Of a stretch of DNA of 64,000 nucleotides, positions 1-9,339 are shown piece after piece; position 1 is the stretch's first letter, and every line of letters starts with the position of its first letter. The notes below the pieces were generated by a model, which worked only from the letters and a program-made list of their open reading frames with translations, searched no databases and was not told the DNA's origin. This stretch comes from Mastigocoleus testarum BC008 (GTDB lineage Bacteria > Cyanobacteriota > Cyanobacteriia > Cyanobacteriales > Nostocaceae). Position numbers and translations under genes: made by a program. The stretch spans positions 62,001 through 126,000 of the forward strand of contig NZ_LMTZ01000001.1 of assembly GCF_001456025.1 (NCBI RefSeq), read 5' to 3'.

Positions 1-2
1 GG

Positions 3-371
3 GAACATGCACCCCAAGCCATATCTAAATGGGGTATCCAAGCTTTAATTGGTGAAAGTTTTGCTGAAATCTTTTTTGGTAACTGTGTGGCGATGGGTAT
101 TCCTTGCGTCACTATGGATCCTGAAAAAGTCAAAGAGATACAACAAATTTTAACTAACAATCCTCAAGCAGGGGTGAGCATAAATCTAGAAATGATGCAG
201 GTACTATGCGGTGATTTTTCTGCATCGGTTTCAATCGATCAAGGTGCCCGAAATATGTTTATCTCCGGAACTTGGGATGCTTGCGGTCAGTTAGTAGCTA
301 ATGCAGGTAGGATTCGGGAGACAGCGATGCAATTACCTTATGTAAGTTGGAGTAATTTGGCTGCAGGTTAG
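3..371 (+). CDS. leuD: 3-isopropylmalate dehydratase small subunit, C-terminal part (cut by window start)
   Basis: The reading frame is already open at base 3 and ends at TAG 369-371, so the 5' part of the gene lies outside the window. The visible part begins [20 protein letters not shown] and continues [18 protein letters not shown], the highly conserved swivel-domain signature of LeuD. LeuD pairs with LeuC, an iron-sulfur aconitase-type enzyme, to isomerise 2- and 3-isopropylmalate in leucine synthesis in the cytoplasm. About 122 residues are visible of a usual 200 or so. The ATG at 87 is internal and not the start. A strong hairpin terminator follows 44 bases downstream. Confidence 0.93.
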   Translation, partial: EHAPQAISKWGIQALIGESFAEIFFGNCVAMGIPCVTMDPEKVKEIQQILTNNPQAGVSINLEMMQVLCGDFSASVSIDQGARNMFISGTWDACGQLVANAGRIRETAMQLPYVSWSNLAAG

Positions 372-414
372 TTAAGATTTTGATATTTTCTGGTACTAAA
401 TAGTCTTATGTAAT

Positions 415-435
415 GTGGGCGAATGCCCACTTTTT
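415..435 (+). terminator. Rho-independent terminator of leuD
   Basis: A perfect 6-bp stem (GTGGGC 415-420, loop GAAT, GCCCAC 425-430) is followed directly by five T residues. It sits 44 bases after the leuD stop, which fits simple termination of the leu transcript. Confidence 0.8.
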
Positions 436-999
436 ATTAATTTACTTGCAGATACATATCATAGTTGTAATTGAATATGTATTCAAAGTTATGACTCTTG
501 AATAAAATTAATATTTTTTTATCAAGAGTCAGAATTTAGTTGCTATTAATCTCTACATATACCTGAAACACTTGTTTACAGCTTTTGTAACACTTCTGTA
601 ACAATACGCCAATACCCCACAAAACCCCCCTTTTTTTTCCTTCCGATAATGGGAACATTAAGTTGTGATGAACCACAAACCCAAAATGTATGAGCTACCG
701 TACTCCAACTAATTTGAAAACTTGAGTTTTCGCCAAATTATTTTAAAAATCAGGATGTATTTTAGGTTAATATCGGGGCTGCTTTTCTGTTCCATGATAT
801 CTGTTAGGTCATCACTAAAATAAACAATCAATATCTCATTTTTACAAATTATTACTGATACAAACGAGTAAAGTTGTGTCAAGGGAATATAACACTTTTA
901 TCTGTTAATTAGCCCTCGATATCTTTAGGGCTATTACCGCGAATATGCTCCTGATCGACATAGCTAACTAAAAGTTGAATAAAATACAATATTTGACAG
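436..999. other. Intergenic region between leuD and the peptide exporter
   Basis: AT-rich spacer with a C-run/T-run near 619-640. I see no convincing gene. It must hold the promoter of the exporter operon starting at 1000, but no specific promoter elements can be assigned by eye. No strong ribosome binding site precedes the ATG at 1000. Confidence 0.5.
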
Positions 1000-3900
1000 A
1001 TGCCACCAATATTTTCACAAGTTGAACTGGGCGAATATATTGCCAAGGTGTTGGGTGAAGCACTCTCAGAACAAGAACTACAAAAATGCCTGCGGGTTAT
1101 AGAAATTATAGAACCAGCAGTTGCGACTCAGTTTTGGCAAACAACAATTGCCGAGCCAGGTATATGCATAGTACTGGGGGGTAAAGTTCGCCTACTTGAT
1201 GGGGCAGAGAATTTAATTGCAACCCTCCAAGTTGGTTCGTCATTTGGAGAAGCAACTTTATTTAGTGAAACTGAGTTTCAAGCTTATGCAGCAAGGTCTT
1301 CAATAGATTTGAAGCTTTGTTATTTTAAGCAAGAGGGAATTGACAATTTAATTAATGAATACCCCCAAATTCGCGATCGCCTAAGGAAGCGAGCTGAAAG
1401 TTGGGATTTACTGATGTTGTGTCGCCAAAATTCACAACTTCTGGGGAGTAATTCCACAGAAGCCACAATGCAAGCTTTATCATTATTTAAATCCCATCCT
1501 TTAAATACTTTGGATGAAATATTTTTTCCCAAGGAAGCCAAGTTGTGGGTACTGCGACAAGGAGAACTTATTAATTCTGAGGGGAACAAATTAAATCCTG
1601 GAATTATTTATGAATCTTCTGTTCTGGAAGCTAAAAATTGGCAAGCAACAAAGACTACAATCCTCTACAGTCTAAATGATTCTGATTGGATTGAAGCTCT
1701 AAAATATTGTCCGGCGTTAGCAAACTTTACTGAGTCTGAATTATCAGAAGAATCTGTAAAAGATAGACAAGAAGGACAAAATATTAAACTTAAGTCTTTA
1801 CCAGACAGATTTAATAGAAGTACAAATGTAATTCCTTTTCGCCACCCAAGCAAAAAGCAGGTTAAAAAATCAGAAAAACAACCTTTATTTCCTACACCAA
1901 GGGTAAAGGTTAAACATTGGTGGGAACGTTTGACCAAAACCTACCCATTTTATGCCCAACAAAGTGCCTCGGATTGTGGTGCTGCTTGTTTAGTAATGAT
2001 TAGTCGTCATTGGGGTAAACGTTTAAGTGCAAGTCGTCTCAGAGATTTAGCCAACATTAACCGCAATGGAGCATCATTACAAAGTTTAGCTGCAGCAGGA
2101 GAAAATATCGGGTTTGTAACTAGACCCGTCAAAGCTAGTTTTGATAAATTAGCACAGCAAAGTTTACCTTTAATTGCTCACTGGGAAGGCAAACACTACA
2201 TTACCGTATTTGAAATTAATCGCAAACAGTTAATTGTATGCGATCCAGCCATCGGTCAACGGACTCTCACCCATAAAGAATTTAAAACTGGATGGACTGG
2301 TTATGCGTTGTTGCTCCAACCAACAGTTCAATTTAAGGAAACAGAAGAAGAGAGGAGTTCTTTATGGCAATTCTTTGAATTGCTCAAACCTCATACTAAA
2401 GTATTACTAGAAATTTTTGTTGCTTCTCTATTACTTCAAATATTTGGACTGATTACCCCAATATTTACCCAATTATTACTAGATAGAGTCATTGTTCAAG
2501 GTAGTACGGTGACCTTAACAGCTATTAGCTTGGGGTTAATTATTTTTGGGTTATTTCGCATAGTTATTAGCGCCCTGCGCCAATATATGCTGGCTCATAC
2601 CGCCAATCGCGTCAGTGTAGCTTTATTAGTAGGTTTTATTAAACATACTTTTAGTTTACCCTTGGGGTATTTCGAGTCTCGTTATGTTGGCGATATAGTC
2701 TCACGCATCCAGGAAAACAAAAAAATCCAACGTTTTCTTACAGGGGAGACTCTGTCAATATTGCTAGATTTATTGACGGTGTGCATTTATCTTGCAGTGA
2801 TGTTCTGGTACAACTGGCAGATGACATTGCTAGTACTATTGATTGTGCCTCCATTTTTTATCTTGGCATTCGCAAGTACTAATATTTTACGTCGGATGTC
2901 GCGGGAGATTTTTAATGCAGGAGCCGCACAAAGTAGTTATTTGATTCAATCTCTTACAGGCGTACGCTCAATTCGGTCAATGGCTATCGAGCAAACTGTA
3001 AGATGGCATTGGGAAGAACTACTCAATGATGCGATTAAAAAAAGCTTTCGGGCTGAAGTTATCGGTAACCGCTTACAAATTATCAGCGGTAGCATCGATA
3101 CTATAATGACTACCGGATTACTCTGGTATGGTGCATCCTTAGTTATTAATAATCAGCTAACTATTGGACAGTTAATTGCCTTCAATATGTTGATGGGTAA
3201 TGTTATCAGTCCATTCAAACGACTCTCTGTAGTCTGGAACCAATTACAGGAAATTTTTATTTCTGTAGAGCGAATTAATGATGTACTCGATGCAAAACCA
3301 GAAGAAGATTTATTATCCTCACCACGTAAACCCTTACCTAATCTTCAAGGTCATATTCGCTTTGATAATGTCACTTTTCGTTATCACCCGGAAAGCGAGA
3401 TTAATATTCTGGAAAATATTAGCTTTGAAATTCAGCCCGAGCAGATGGTTGCAGTTGTCGGACGTAGTGGTTCGGGTAAAACTACCTTATCAAAGCTAAT
3501 TTTGGGGTTATATCCCCCGAGTGACGGTAGAGTTTTAATTGATGGTAATAATATCACTGATATTGCTCTCAAATCTTTGCGATCGCAAATTGGTGTTGTC
3601 GATCAAGAAAGCTTTTTGTTTGGCGGTACAATTCGGGAAAATATCAGTATTGCTCATCCGGATGCATCTCTAGAGGAAATTATTGAAGCCGCTTCTCTAG
3701 CTGGAGCCCATGAATTTATTCAAGACCTACCCATGGGATATGAAACTGAAATTGGCGAAGGTGGAGGAATGTTATCCGGAGGACAGCGTCAACGTTTGAC
3801 TATTGCTCGCGCATTACTAGGTAATCCTCAGCTATTAATTTTTGACGAAGCAACTAGTAACCTTGATGCGGAATCAGAACGTATTATTCAGAATAATCTC

Positions 3901-4086
3901 AAGACTATCTTGAAAGGTCGTACTAGTTTGATCATTGCCCATCGCCTATCAACTGTTCGGAATGCTGATATGATTCTAGTATTAGATCGGGGTGTAGTGG
4001 TTGAAAGCGGTACCCATGAAGAGTTAATAACTCAAAAAGGTCATTACTACTACCTTAACGAACAGCAATTGGCACAAGCTGGTTAG
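1000..4086 (+). CDS. cNMP-binding / C39-peptidase / ABC exporter (SunT/HetC-type peptide transporter)
   Basis: A 1028-residue inner-membrane protein predicted to cut double-glycine leaders and export the released peptides with ATP. Domain order: an N-terminal cyclic-nucleotide-binding-like beta roll (about residues 1-140, with GSSFGEATLFSETEF); a less conserved linker; a C39 cysteine peptidase (about 315-440) with QQSASDCGAAC, catalytic Cys326, then HWEGKHY and CDPAIG supplying His and Asp; a six-helix ABC membrane domain (about 455-740); and the ATPase with Walker A GRSGSGKTT (near 821-829), signature LSGGQRQR and Walker B LLIFDEATS. The layout matches HetC-like proteins and cyanobacterial bacteriocin exporters. 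HlyD-type and parvulin-like genes follow, then two GG-leader peptide genes, which are the likely substrates. HetC itself is possible, but the neighbours favour peptide export. Confidence 0.9.
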   Translation: MPPIFSQVELGEYIAKVLGEALSEQELQKCLRVIEIIEPAVATQFWQTTIAEPGICIVLGGKVRLLDGAENLIATLQVGSSFGEATLFSETEFQAYAARSSIDLKLCYFKQEGIDNLINEYPQIRDRLRKRAESWDLLMLCRQNSQLLGSNSTEATMQALSLFKSHPLNTLDEIFFPKEAKLWVLRQGELINSEGNKLNPGIIYESSVLEAKNWQATKTTILYSLNDSDWIEALKYCPALANFTESELSEESVKDRQEGQNIKLKSLPDRFNRSTNVIPFRHPSKKQVKKSEKQPLFPTPRVKVKHWWERLTKTYPFYAQQSASDCGAACLVMISRHWGKRLSASRLRDLANINRNGASLQSLAAAGENIGFVTRPVKASFDKLAQQSLPLIAHWEGKHYITVFEINRKQLIVCDPAIGQRTLTHKEFKTGWTGYALLLQPTVQFKETEEERSSLWQFFELLKPHTKVLLEIFVASLLLQIFGLITPIFTQLLLDRVIVQGSTVTLTAISLGLIIFGLFRIVISALRQYMLAHTANRVSVALLVGFIKHTFSLPLGYFESRYVGDIVSRIQENKKIQRFLTGETLSILLDLLTVCIYLAVMFWYNWQMTLLVLLIVPPFFILAFASTNILRRMSREIFNAGAAQSSYLIQSLTGVRSIRSMAIEQTVRWHWEELLNDAIKKSFRAEVIGNRLQIISGSIDTIMTTGLLWYGASLVINNQLTIGQLIAFNMLMGNVISPFKRLSVVWNQLQEIFISVERINDVLDAKPEEDLLSSPRKPLPNLQGHIRFDNVTFRYHPESEINILENISFEIQPEQMVAVVGRSGSGKTTLSKLILGLYPPSDGRVLIDGNNITDIALKSLRSQIGVVDQESFLFGGTIRENISIAHPDASLEEIIEAASLAGAHEFIQDLPMGYETEIGEGGGMLSGGQRQRLTIARALLGNPQLLIFDEATSNLDAESERIIQNNLKTILKGRTSLIIAHRLSTVRNADMILVLDRGVVVESGTHEELITQKGHYYYLNEQQLAQAG

Positions 4087-4309
4087 ATATATACATAATT
4101 AATGCTGGTTCATTAAAACATAAATTCGACCCGCCGATGCCATAATTTTAGATCTTGCAGCAGTAAATAATTAGAAAAATAAAGCGAGTCTGTAAGGATT
4201 AGTTTTCTATGTGTGTTTTCATTGCTCGCACAACCATTATTTAATATGTGCCAGATCTATGGGATCTACTTGTTAATACCACTTGCTTACTTTATGAGGC
4301 AAAGTATTT

Positions 4310-5911
4310 ATGCCACAACCATCACGCCATCACTATAACAATGATGCCCTTGCAAAATTGGAAATTAGAGAATTTCAATCTTCTACTATTTCTGGTAACT
4401 CTGAGGGAATTACAAATAATTTAATCCAAGAATGTAAGACCCATCAAGACATGGGTCAAACAGATCGAAAACCTCTAGGAAATGGAGATTGGCATTATGG
4501 TACGGAAGAATTATTAGATGCTTTACCGCGACTTTGGAGTCGTTCCTTGCTCTATCTGCTAGTAACCTTTACTGCGGTTATTTTACCTTGGTCAATGCTC
4601 TCTAAAGTTGATGAAACTGGTAGGGCAAAAGGACGTATAGAACCTCAAGGTGCGACACAAAAATTGGATACTCAAGCAGGTGGTAGTGTTAGTGCTGTTA
4701 ACGTCAAAGAAGGAGATATTGTTAAGGCTGGTCAAGTTTTACTGGAGTTGAAGTCAGATGTAATCGAGAATCATCTCGAAGAAGTACAAGCAAGGTTATC
4801 TGGATACCAAAGCCAATTAGTACAACTAAAATTATTAAAGAATCAACTTCGGCTAACAATTAGCATTCAAGAACAGCAAAACCAATCTCAGCAATCGGAA
4901 AAAGTTGCCCAAATAGATCGGGCGCAGCAACAATTAGACTCTAAGCAAAATCTCTATAATATCCAAAAATTAGAAAAACAAGCTTTAGTTGAACAAGCAA
5001 AACAAAACGTTCTATCTACTCAGAACACCTACAAACTTACTAAAAATCGTTTGCGACGCAATCAAGCAGAAGTACAACGCTATCAAAAACTTTTTCAAGT
5101 AGGAGCAGTTCCACAAATAAAAATTGTTGAACTCGAGGATAAAGCTGAGGAGAGTCAGCAATTACATCAAAATTCTCTGTCTGAAGTCAAACAATCTCAA
5201 CTACGCCTTAAAGAAGAACAGAATCGATATCAAGCAGTAATAAATCAAGCTGCTTCGGAAATCAAACAAGCCAAGCTTCGCCTAATCGAACAAAAAAATA
5301 GTTATAAAAGTTTGATTAATGGTGGAAAATTAGCATTATTGCAAACTCAGGAGCAATTGAAAGATATAGAACGCCAAATAATTCATTTGCGATCGCAAGC
5401 CTCTCAAGCTAAAAGTCAAAGTGCATCTTTACAAACGAGATTACAGCAGCATATAGTGCGCTCTCCAATTGACGGTATCATTTTTGAGCTACCTGTATCC
5501 AAAGCAGGAGAAGTATTACAGCCCGGTCAACGAATTGCTCAAATTGCACCCAAAAATGCTCAATTCATTCTCAAAGCTCACATACCAAGTCATGAAAGTG
5601 GTTTTGTGAAAGTAGGAATGCCGGTAAAAATCAAGTTTGATGCTTATCCCTTCCAAGAATATGGGGTAGTCACAGGTCAGGTAAACTGGATTTCGCCGGA
5701 TTCAAAGCCTAAACAAACTTTACAAGGTAATATCGAAAGCTATCAGTTAGAAATCTCTCTTAATAAGCAGTTCATTGAAAATGGCAACAAACAAATCAAT
5801 TTAACTCCCGGTCAAACTGCAACAGCAGAAATAGTTGTCCGTCAACGTCGGGTAATTGATTTTATTCTCGATCCTTTCAAAAAGTTACACAAAGGTGCTC
5901 TGGAACTTTAG
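4310..5911 (+). CDS. HlyD-family periplasmic adaptor (membrane fusion protein)
   Basis: A 533-residue adaptor linking the ABC exporter upstream to an outer-membrane channel. One N-terminal membrane helix lies near residues 80-100 (LLYLLVTFTAVILPW). It is followed by a biotinyl-lipoyl-like half-motif (GGSVSAVNVKEGDIVKAGQV), a long Gln-rich coiled-coil hairpin (about 150-375), the second lipoyl half (IVRSPIDGIIFELPV), and a beta-barrel region ending in the typical RQRRVIDFILDPFKKL. It is somewhat longer than classical HlyD because of an N-terminal cytoplasmic extension. The gene lies 223 bases after the exporter and 42 bases before the parvulin-like gene, so co-transcription is likely. Confidence 0.9.
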   Translation: MPQPSRHHYNNDALAKLEIREFQSSTISGNSEGITNNLIQECKTHQDMGQTDRKPLGNGDWHYGTEELLDALPRLWSRSLLYLLVTFTAVILPWSMLSKVDETGRAKGRIEPQGATQKLDTQAGGSVSAVNVKEGDIVKAGQVLLELKSDVIENHLEEVQARLSGYQSQLVQLKLLKNQLRLTISIQEQQNQSQQSEKVAQIDRAQQQLDSKQNLYNIQKLEKQALVEQAKQNVLSTQNTYKLTKNRLRRNQAEVQRYQKLFQVGAVPQIKIVELEDKAEESQQLHQNSLSEVKQSQLRLKEEQNRYQAVINQAASEIKQAKLRLIEQKNSYKSLINGGKLALLQTQEQLKDIERQIIHLRSQASQAKSQSASLQTRLQQHIVRSPIDGIIFELPVSKAGEVLQPGQRIAQIAPKNAQFILKAHIPSHESGFVKVGMPVKIKFDAYPFQEYGVVTGQVNWISPDSKPKQTLQGNIESYQLEISLNKQFIENGNKQINLTPGQTATAEIVVRQRRVIDFILDPFKKLHKGALEL

Positions 5912-5953
5912 TTATCTATCTCTAGAAATAATCCATTCAATAATACATTTGAT

Positions 5954-6733
5954 ATGCAAGATTCTTTATCAATTTCTAGCCATGATGCAATCCACTACAT
6001 CAAAATCTCTTGTCAGCTTCCTGGAGTAATTGAAGCTATTGCTTCAGAGAAAATCATGACACAGGCTGCTCAAAAATTAGGTATTAAGGTGGAAGAAGCC
6101 CAAATACAACAAGAAGGCGATCGATTTCGGGCAGCTAAAAAACTGGTAAAAGCACAAGATACGTGGATTTGGTTACAACAGCATCATTTGTCTGTAGATA
6201 ACTTTGAGGAATTGATTTATAAAAAAATACTCTCTCAAAAACTTGCAACTCATTTATTTGAGGATAAGGTTGAAAGTTTCTTTTTTCAAAACAAGCTTGA
6301 TTATCTTGCAGCAGTTACCTATGAAATTATTCTCGATGACAAAGATTTAGCTTTGGAATTATTTTATGCATTACAAGAGGGTGAAACTACTTTTATAGAT
6401 GTTACGAGGGAGTACATTTCTAACCCAGATATTCGTCGTACTGGTGGTTACCAAGGAATTAGACGACGAATAGATTTTAGACCAGAAATTGCATCTGCTG
6501 TATTTGCTGCTAAACCTCCACAAGCTATCAAGCCTATAACCACGAATCAAGGAGTCTATTTAATCTGGGTGGAGGAGATAATTCAACCAGAATTAGATGA
6601 TAAATTAAGACAACAAATAATTACTGAATTGTTTAACACCTGGCTAAAACAAGAGATTTCAAGAATGCAAATAATAACTCAATTTGACTCCGTAGTAAAT
6701 ACTCAGAAATCACCCTTTGTGTTGGGTGCATAA
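5954..6733 (+). CDS. Parvulin-type (PpiC/SurA-like) peptidyl-prolyl isomerase-like protein
   Basis: A 259-residue protein with an N-terminal helical SurA-like segment and a C-terminal parvulin-like domain (about 120-215: YEIILDDKDLALELFYALQ, then TGGYQG, then FRPEIASAVF, then VYLIWVEEI). No signal peptide is seen, so it is probably cytoplasmic. In cyanobacterial C39-exporter loci such proteins commonly accompany HlyB/HlyD genes. Here it is the third gene of the apparent operon, 42 bases after the adaptor gene, and may chaperone or maturate the exported precursors (inference). Isomerase activity is not certain because parvulin active-site residues are only partly recognisable. Confidence 0.75.
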   Translation: MQDSLSISSHDAIHYIKISCQLPGVIEAIASEKIMTQAAQKLGIKVEEAQIQQEGDRFRAAKKLVKAQDTWIWLQQHHLSVDNFEELIYKKILSQKLATHLFEDKVESFFFQNKLDYLAAVTYEIILDDKDLALELFYALQEGETTFIDVTREYISNPDIRRTGGYQGIRRRIDFRPEIASAVFAAKPPQAIKPITTNQGVYLIWVEEIIQPELDDKLRQQIITELFNTWLKQEISRMQIITQFDSVVNTQKSPFVLGA

Positions 6734-7166
6734 TTAAGTAACTTACATGTTAGAAAATCATCCTTAATTAATCTGTTTTTTTATTGTTTTAAGCAATATT
6801 ATTTGAACGGTAAAAATAGAAAAAATTAATTAATTAATTAATTAAGTATTTTTCTGATTGTCTACTTTTAATATTCTGAGCTATTTAAAATAAATAGTTT
6901 TTATCTCATCGTTTGACCTATCTTCATGAAGTTAAATCTATACTTGGACAATGTTTATCATAAATATTGTCCATATTTTGCTGCTTAAAAAATGATGATT
7001 TTGTGTTGTATAAAAATGTCATAAAATTATATTTTTATTCCTAAAAAACATCTCAAATACTATTGTTTTTATTGAGTAATTGTTTTACATTAAGAATGTA
7101 AGAGAAAACAAGTTCTTTTCAAAAACTTTTCTCGTAAATAGCTTTTTTATTCCCAGGAGAAATACA
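6734..7166. other. AT-rich leader region before the peptide genes
   Basis: Very AT-rich, with tandem TTAA/AATT units at about 6826-6846. A promoter for the peptide genes is likely here, since 433 bases separate them from the transporter operon. No coding sequence is supported. An upstream extension of the first peptide frame to 7080 lacks a ribosome binding site and is not conserved in the second copy. Confidence 0.45.
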
Positions 7167-7484
7167 ATGAATATCTCTGATTTAAATCACTTAGAAGTGG
7201 TTGAGACATCTAGTGTTGTTGGTGGTACCAGCTATGGTTACACTACTTACGACAATGAATATATTAATGTTGATGTCAACTTTGATTTTGATAACAAATT
7301 TAAGAGTTTAGTTTATTTACAGGGTAATACTGCTTCTTCCAAATCACTTGCTGATGCACTCGGTCCTTACAGTAAAGCTGATACCTTCAATCAAACTAAA
7401 ACTATAGCTGGTTACGGTTCTTCATCTGTTGGAATATCCGGCTCTGCATCTAGCTTCTACCCCTCTTACAACCCTTACCACTAA
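7167..7484 (+). CDS. Double-glycine-leader secreted peptide precursor, copy 1
   Basis: A 105-residue precursor. The start at 7167 is chosen because CAGGAGA lies just upstream and the same arrangement precedes copy 2. The leader MNISDLNHLEVVETSSVVGG has the hydrophobic spacing and GG end of C39-peptidase substrates, predicting an 85-residue product starting TSYGYTTYDNEY. The product is rich in Tyr, Ser, Asn and Gly and has no Cys, so lanthionine or disulfide chemistry is excluded. No modifying enzyme gene is adjacent. It is likely an unmodified class-II-like bacteriocin, signal or adhesive peptide exported by the 1000-6733 machinery. Its function is not recognised. Confidence 0.85.
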   Translation: MNISDLNHLEVVETSSVVGGTSYGYTTYDNEYINVDVNFDFDNKFKSLVYLQGNTASSKSLADALGPYSKADTFNQTKTIAGYGSSSVGISGSASSFYPSYNPYH

Positions 7485-7566
7485 GAAGTTATTAGCGTAA
7501 GAGACAACTAACTAGTTTCTTTCAAAACTTTTCTCAAAACATAATTTAATTCCCAGGAGAAATACA

Positions 7567-7884
7567 ATGAATATCTCTGACTTAAATCACTTAGAAGTAG
7601 TTGAAGTATCTAGTGTTGTTGGTGGTACCAGCTATGGTTATACTACTTACGACAATGAATATATTAATGTTGATGTCAACTTTGATTTTGATAACAAATT
7701 TAAGAGTTTAGTTTATTTGCAGGGTAATACTGCTTCTTCCAAGTCACTTGCTGATGCATTCGGTCCTTACAGTAAAGCTGATACCTTCAACCAAACTAAA
7801 ACTATAGCTGGTTACGGTTCTTCATCTGTTGGAATATCCGGTTCTGCATCTAGCTTCTACCCCTCTTACAACCCCTACCACTAA
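7567..7884 (+). CDS. Double-glycine-leader secreted peptide precursor, copy 2
   Basis: A 105-residue tandem duplicate of the preceding gene, 82 bases downstream, with the same CAGGAGA ribosome binding site. The two proteins differ at only two positions: leader residue 14 is Thr in copy 1 and Val here, and SLADALGP becomes SLADAFGP. The duplication also covers the 5' untranslated stretch (CAAAACTTTTCTC... through the start codon), so it is recent or kept alike by gene conversion. The predicted product is 85 residues after VVGG, without Cys. Confidence 0.86.
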   Translation: MNISDLNHLEVVEVSSVVGGTSYGYTTYDNEYINVDVNFDFDNKFKSLVYLQGNTASSKSLADAFGPYSKADTFNQTKTIAGYGSSSVGISGSASSFYPSYNPYH

Positions 7885-8559
7885 GCAGAAGGTTTAAGTC
7901 AAAGCTAATTTGCAAACTGTAGGACTTAGGTTGTCATAGGGTAATGGATAATGGAAATTTATAGTATCATTCAGGGTTTTAATCCCAGGTATGTATGCTA
8001 CCAACAAAATTTTTCATCCTCTCTAGTATCTCCAGTATTTTGGAAAAATCAGCCTGAGTCCTGATTTCAACTTCAAGCAAAGCTCCGTTCTACTTAGTAG
8101 ATAATATTCCTAGTTCTGATTTATAAAAACTTAACTCATAGCAGACATATACTCTACTTTGTGAAGCAGCGCGGTCTTGGGGGTCTCCCCCATGAGCGAC
8201 AACTGAACCCGTAAGGGTGTAAATCTGACATATATAGGCGGCTAATACTCTATTCCGGACATGAGATTTAAGGTCTGGAATAGATTTTTCATTAGGAGGG
8301 AAATATCTTATGTAGCAGTCCTAAATCATTTGTAAAAATAAATAGAATCGCTATATATAGAATTTATTCTTCTAATAAAATGTGTTTAAGTTGGTAATTT
8401 AATATAAATCCCTCGCACTAAATGAGCAAGGGTAAGTATGTACAGATATTGGCAGTTTTATAATTAGCAGAAAACTATTTTTGCTAGTATAGAAAATGTG
8501 GTACTAATAGATTTAAAAAAATCACTACGATCAGACCTATTTTTTATTATGTTCGATAA
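7885..8559. other. Spacer with dispersed-repeat pieces
   Basis: No gene is supported. It contains GCAGCGCGGTCTTGGGGGTC followed by TCCCCCATGAGCGAC (about 8167-8201), a piece of a repeat common in Nostocales genomes. It also contains a hairpin at 8250-8283 and a copy of the TAGCAGTCCTAAATCAT terminal sequence near 8311-8327, shared with the MITE at 48095. Confidence 0.5.
8250..8290 (+). terminator. Stem-loop, possible terminator
   Basis: CTATTCCGGAC (8250-8260) pairs with GTCTGGAATAG (8273-8283) with one G-U pair, and ATTTTTC follows. It lies 366 bases after the second peptide gene and could end that transcript, or the read-through from either strand. Confidence 0.4.
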
Positions 8560-8865
8560 CTATAAATTGAATCTGAAAAAATAAGAGATGCTAGTACTTG
8601 AAGCAAGATGAACAGTATTATTAGTTATTGCTGCGGCACTTGCATCAGCGAATGCAAAACCTCCTGAGAATAAATTCGTTTTATAATTTATAGTCGAAGT
8701 CTGAACATTTGTAGAAGATAAATCACCAAAAGCAACACCTGAAGCTATTGCAAAGCTTGAATATGGAGATGTTGTTGCGATAGCTTGAGCCTTAGCAAAC
8801 ATTCCTCCAAATATTTGATTTTTTTCTTCTACTATTCCTAAAAAATCTAAGTCATTAATAATCAT
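8560..8865 (-). CDS. Third GG-leader peptide precursor, unrelated core
   Basis: A 101-residue precursor on the minus strand. The leader MIINDLDFLGIVEEKNQIFGG resembles the leaders of the tandem pair in length and in its N-x-x-x-L-x-x-L-x-x-V pattern and ends in GG. The remaining 80 residues (MFAKAQAIATTSPYSSFAIA...) are rich in Ala, Ser and Thr and have no Cys. A second GG occurs at FSGG in the core. The sequence looks like small Ala/Ser-rich bacteriocin-leader proteins known from Nostocales. It is probably exported by the same C39 transporter but is separately transcribed. Confidence 0.7.
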   Translation of the reverse strand: MIINDLDFLGIVEEKNQIFGGMFAKAQAIATTSPYSSFAIASGVAFGDLSSTNVQTSTINYKTNLFSGGFAFADASAAAITNNTVHLASSTSISYFFRFNL

Positions 8866-9339
8866 CTTTCACAAAAGATATCATTTATATAATAAAATAT
8901 TAACATGGATTTATGTTTAAATAATTGACTTCATTAGTGGCTAAACAAAAATTATAAATAAAATAATGAGAAATAAATCATATTTTTATATACAGTTAAT
9001 TGATTGCATTTTATGAAAAATTCCAAAATTAATAAATTATTTAAACAACAAAATAAGTTCGACTTTTATTGTTTATTTAGACTTTTTTAATAACCCTTTT
9101 TACTATTTATATACATAATAGAACGCAAATATTTATTTAAAAATTACTTATTAAATTTGATTTACAAAAAATAAGATGCATCATACATTTATCTAATATT
9201 CTGTTTATATAATGTTTCAATGGATTGACATGTATGCGATTGCTAAATAAAGATAATTATTCTTAAATGAAGTTTTTGGGCGTTAGTCAAGCGTATTTAT
9301 CTTAAAACATCTCTCTAAAATCTCACATTCATAGTTTTT
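8866..9339. other. AT-rich spacer upstream of the minus-strand peptide gene
   Basis: Very AT-rich with no supported gene on either strand. It must contain the promoter for the minus-strand peptide gene ending at 8560. Confidence 0.4.

Noticed and set aside
7080..7166. Upstream extension of the first GG-peptide frame
   Set aside because: No ribosome binding site at 7080, no equivalent in the second copy, and the extension would bury the GG leader.
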